DNA from: a bacterium
GTDB taxonomy: Bacteria > Planctomycetota > Planctomycetia > Kolteriales > Kolteriaceae
Assembly: GCA_019753235.1 (NCBI GenBank)
Contig: JAIELF010000015.1
Span: 41,425-105,424 of the forward strand
Direction of reading: 5' to 3'
DNA: 64,000 nucleotides
Shown here: one piece after another, positions 63,781-64,000 of the stretch
How positions within the stretch are numbered: the first letter of the stretch is position 1
Layout of the letters: every line of letters begins with the position of its first letter
The notes under the pieces: generated by a model
Databases searched by the model: none
Seen by the model: only the letters and a program-made list of their open reading frames with translations
What the model was told of the DNA's origin: nothing
Made by a program: the position numbers and the translations under genes

Positions 63781-64000
63781 CATCGCTCTGCCTGAGTCTT
63801 TTCCGATCAGCGGCGATTGGTCGCATCCCGCATAGAGTCGGTTGGCTGCGTATCACCCACTGACTGCTTCTTCATTGCATGCTCATGTCGAACCGACCGA
63901 GAGTCCCCGAGGCTGGTGCCGCCGGACACGCCCTTTGCGCCAAGAAGCTTGGGAGAGGAGGACGAGATGTAAGTGACAACTCTGAAACCTTTCAGCGGAA
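63781..64000. other. Right end of window, no gene recognised
   Basis: The last 220 bases contain no long open frame and no feature that I can name. The sequence GGGAGAGGAGG near 63951 could be a ribosome-binding region of a gene that starts beyond the window. Confidence 0.3.

Noticed and set aside
1..64000. tRNA, rRNA, CRISPR arrays and insertion sequences
   Set aside because: I looked for cloverleaf T-loops, regularly spaced repeats, transposase motifs and terminal inverted repeats and found none that I can support.

Overview
The window reads as a chromosome segment of a planctomycete. The gene density is high and the DNA is GC-rich. The clearest taxonomic markers are a 1761-residue PVC-type membrane-bound dehydrogenase / haem-binding / DUF1080 fusion, a 340-residue MoxR ATPase, several long secreted or membrane-anchored proteins of unknown function, and a type II secretion (T2SS) locus with a very unusual secretin. 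LpxI (lipid A), a secretin, lipoproteins and a flagellar export gene (flhB) all indicate a flagellated diderm cell.

Layout. 0-0.9 kb: the 3' end of flhB. 0.9-3.5 kb: a lipoprotein gene and moxR, divergent. 3.5-7.6 kb: a minus-strand biosynthetic run, hisD, panD, panC, folK and a CYTH phosphatase, with the last three overlapping. 7.9-8.9 kb: a DUF2237 gene and a small secreted protein, with a terminator between them. 9.4-12.7 kb: moaD translationally coupled to a glycolate/lactate-oxidase-like FAD + Fe-S fusion. 12.8-13.8 kb: ispF-ruvC. 13.85-16.65 kb: a minus-strand run of four small membrane-anchored proteins, three of them with one N-terminal helix followed by a long coiled coil. 16.9-18.0 kb: mutY with an altered catalytic position. 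18.5-21.6 kb: a 1032-residue exported protein of no recognised family with one IPT/TIG-like segment. 21.7-22.6 kb: a membrane-anchored EF-hand protein.

22.95-43.8 kb is the core of the window: gspE-F-G-H-I-J-K-L-M-D plus a lipoprotein, all on the plus strand and mostly overlapping or tightly spaced. GspE powers the system, GspF is the platform, GspG-K form the pseudopilus, a PilM/GspL-like protein and a GspM-like protein form the inner-membrane assembly, and the secretin is the outer-membrane pore. The secretin is about 3220 residues long because it carries roughly 30 tandem, strongly diverged secretin-N-type domains instead of the usual three or four. No separate gspC is present; the GspM-like protein has a C-terminal segment resembling the GspC HR domain. 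No prepilin peptidase gene is in the window.

43.8-60.98 kb holds ordinary metabolic and housekeeping genes: a ureidoglycolate-lyase-like gene, the PVC dehydrogenase fusion with an exported EEP-family hydrolase, ychF, an alpha/alpha-toroid protein, a DUF4432 sugar-mutarotase-like protein, lpxI, a SelW-like protein, ftsH, two thioredoxin-fold proteins and a D-threonine-aldolase/D-serine-dehydratase-like PLP enzyme. 60.98-64 kb looks accessory: poorly coding DNA, an exported Ntn-hydrolase, and a small SUKH-like gene flanked by integron-type sites (a GTTAGGC core and a degenerate attC-like fold).

All functional calls come from reading the translations; no database searches were possible. GC and codon-use remarks are by eye.
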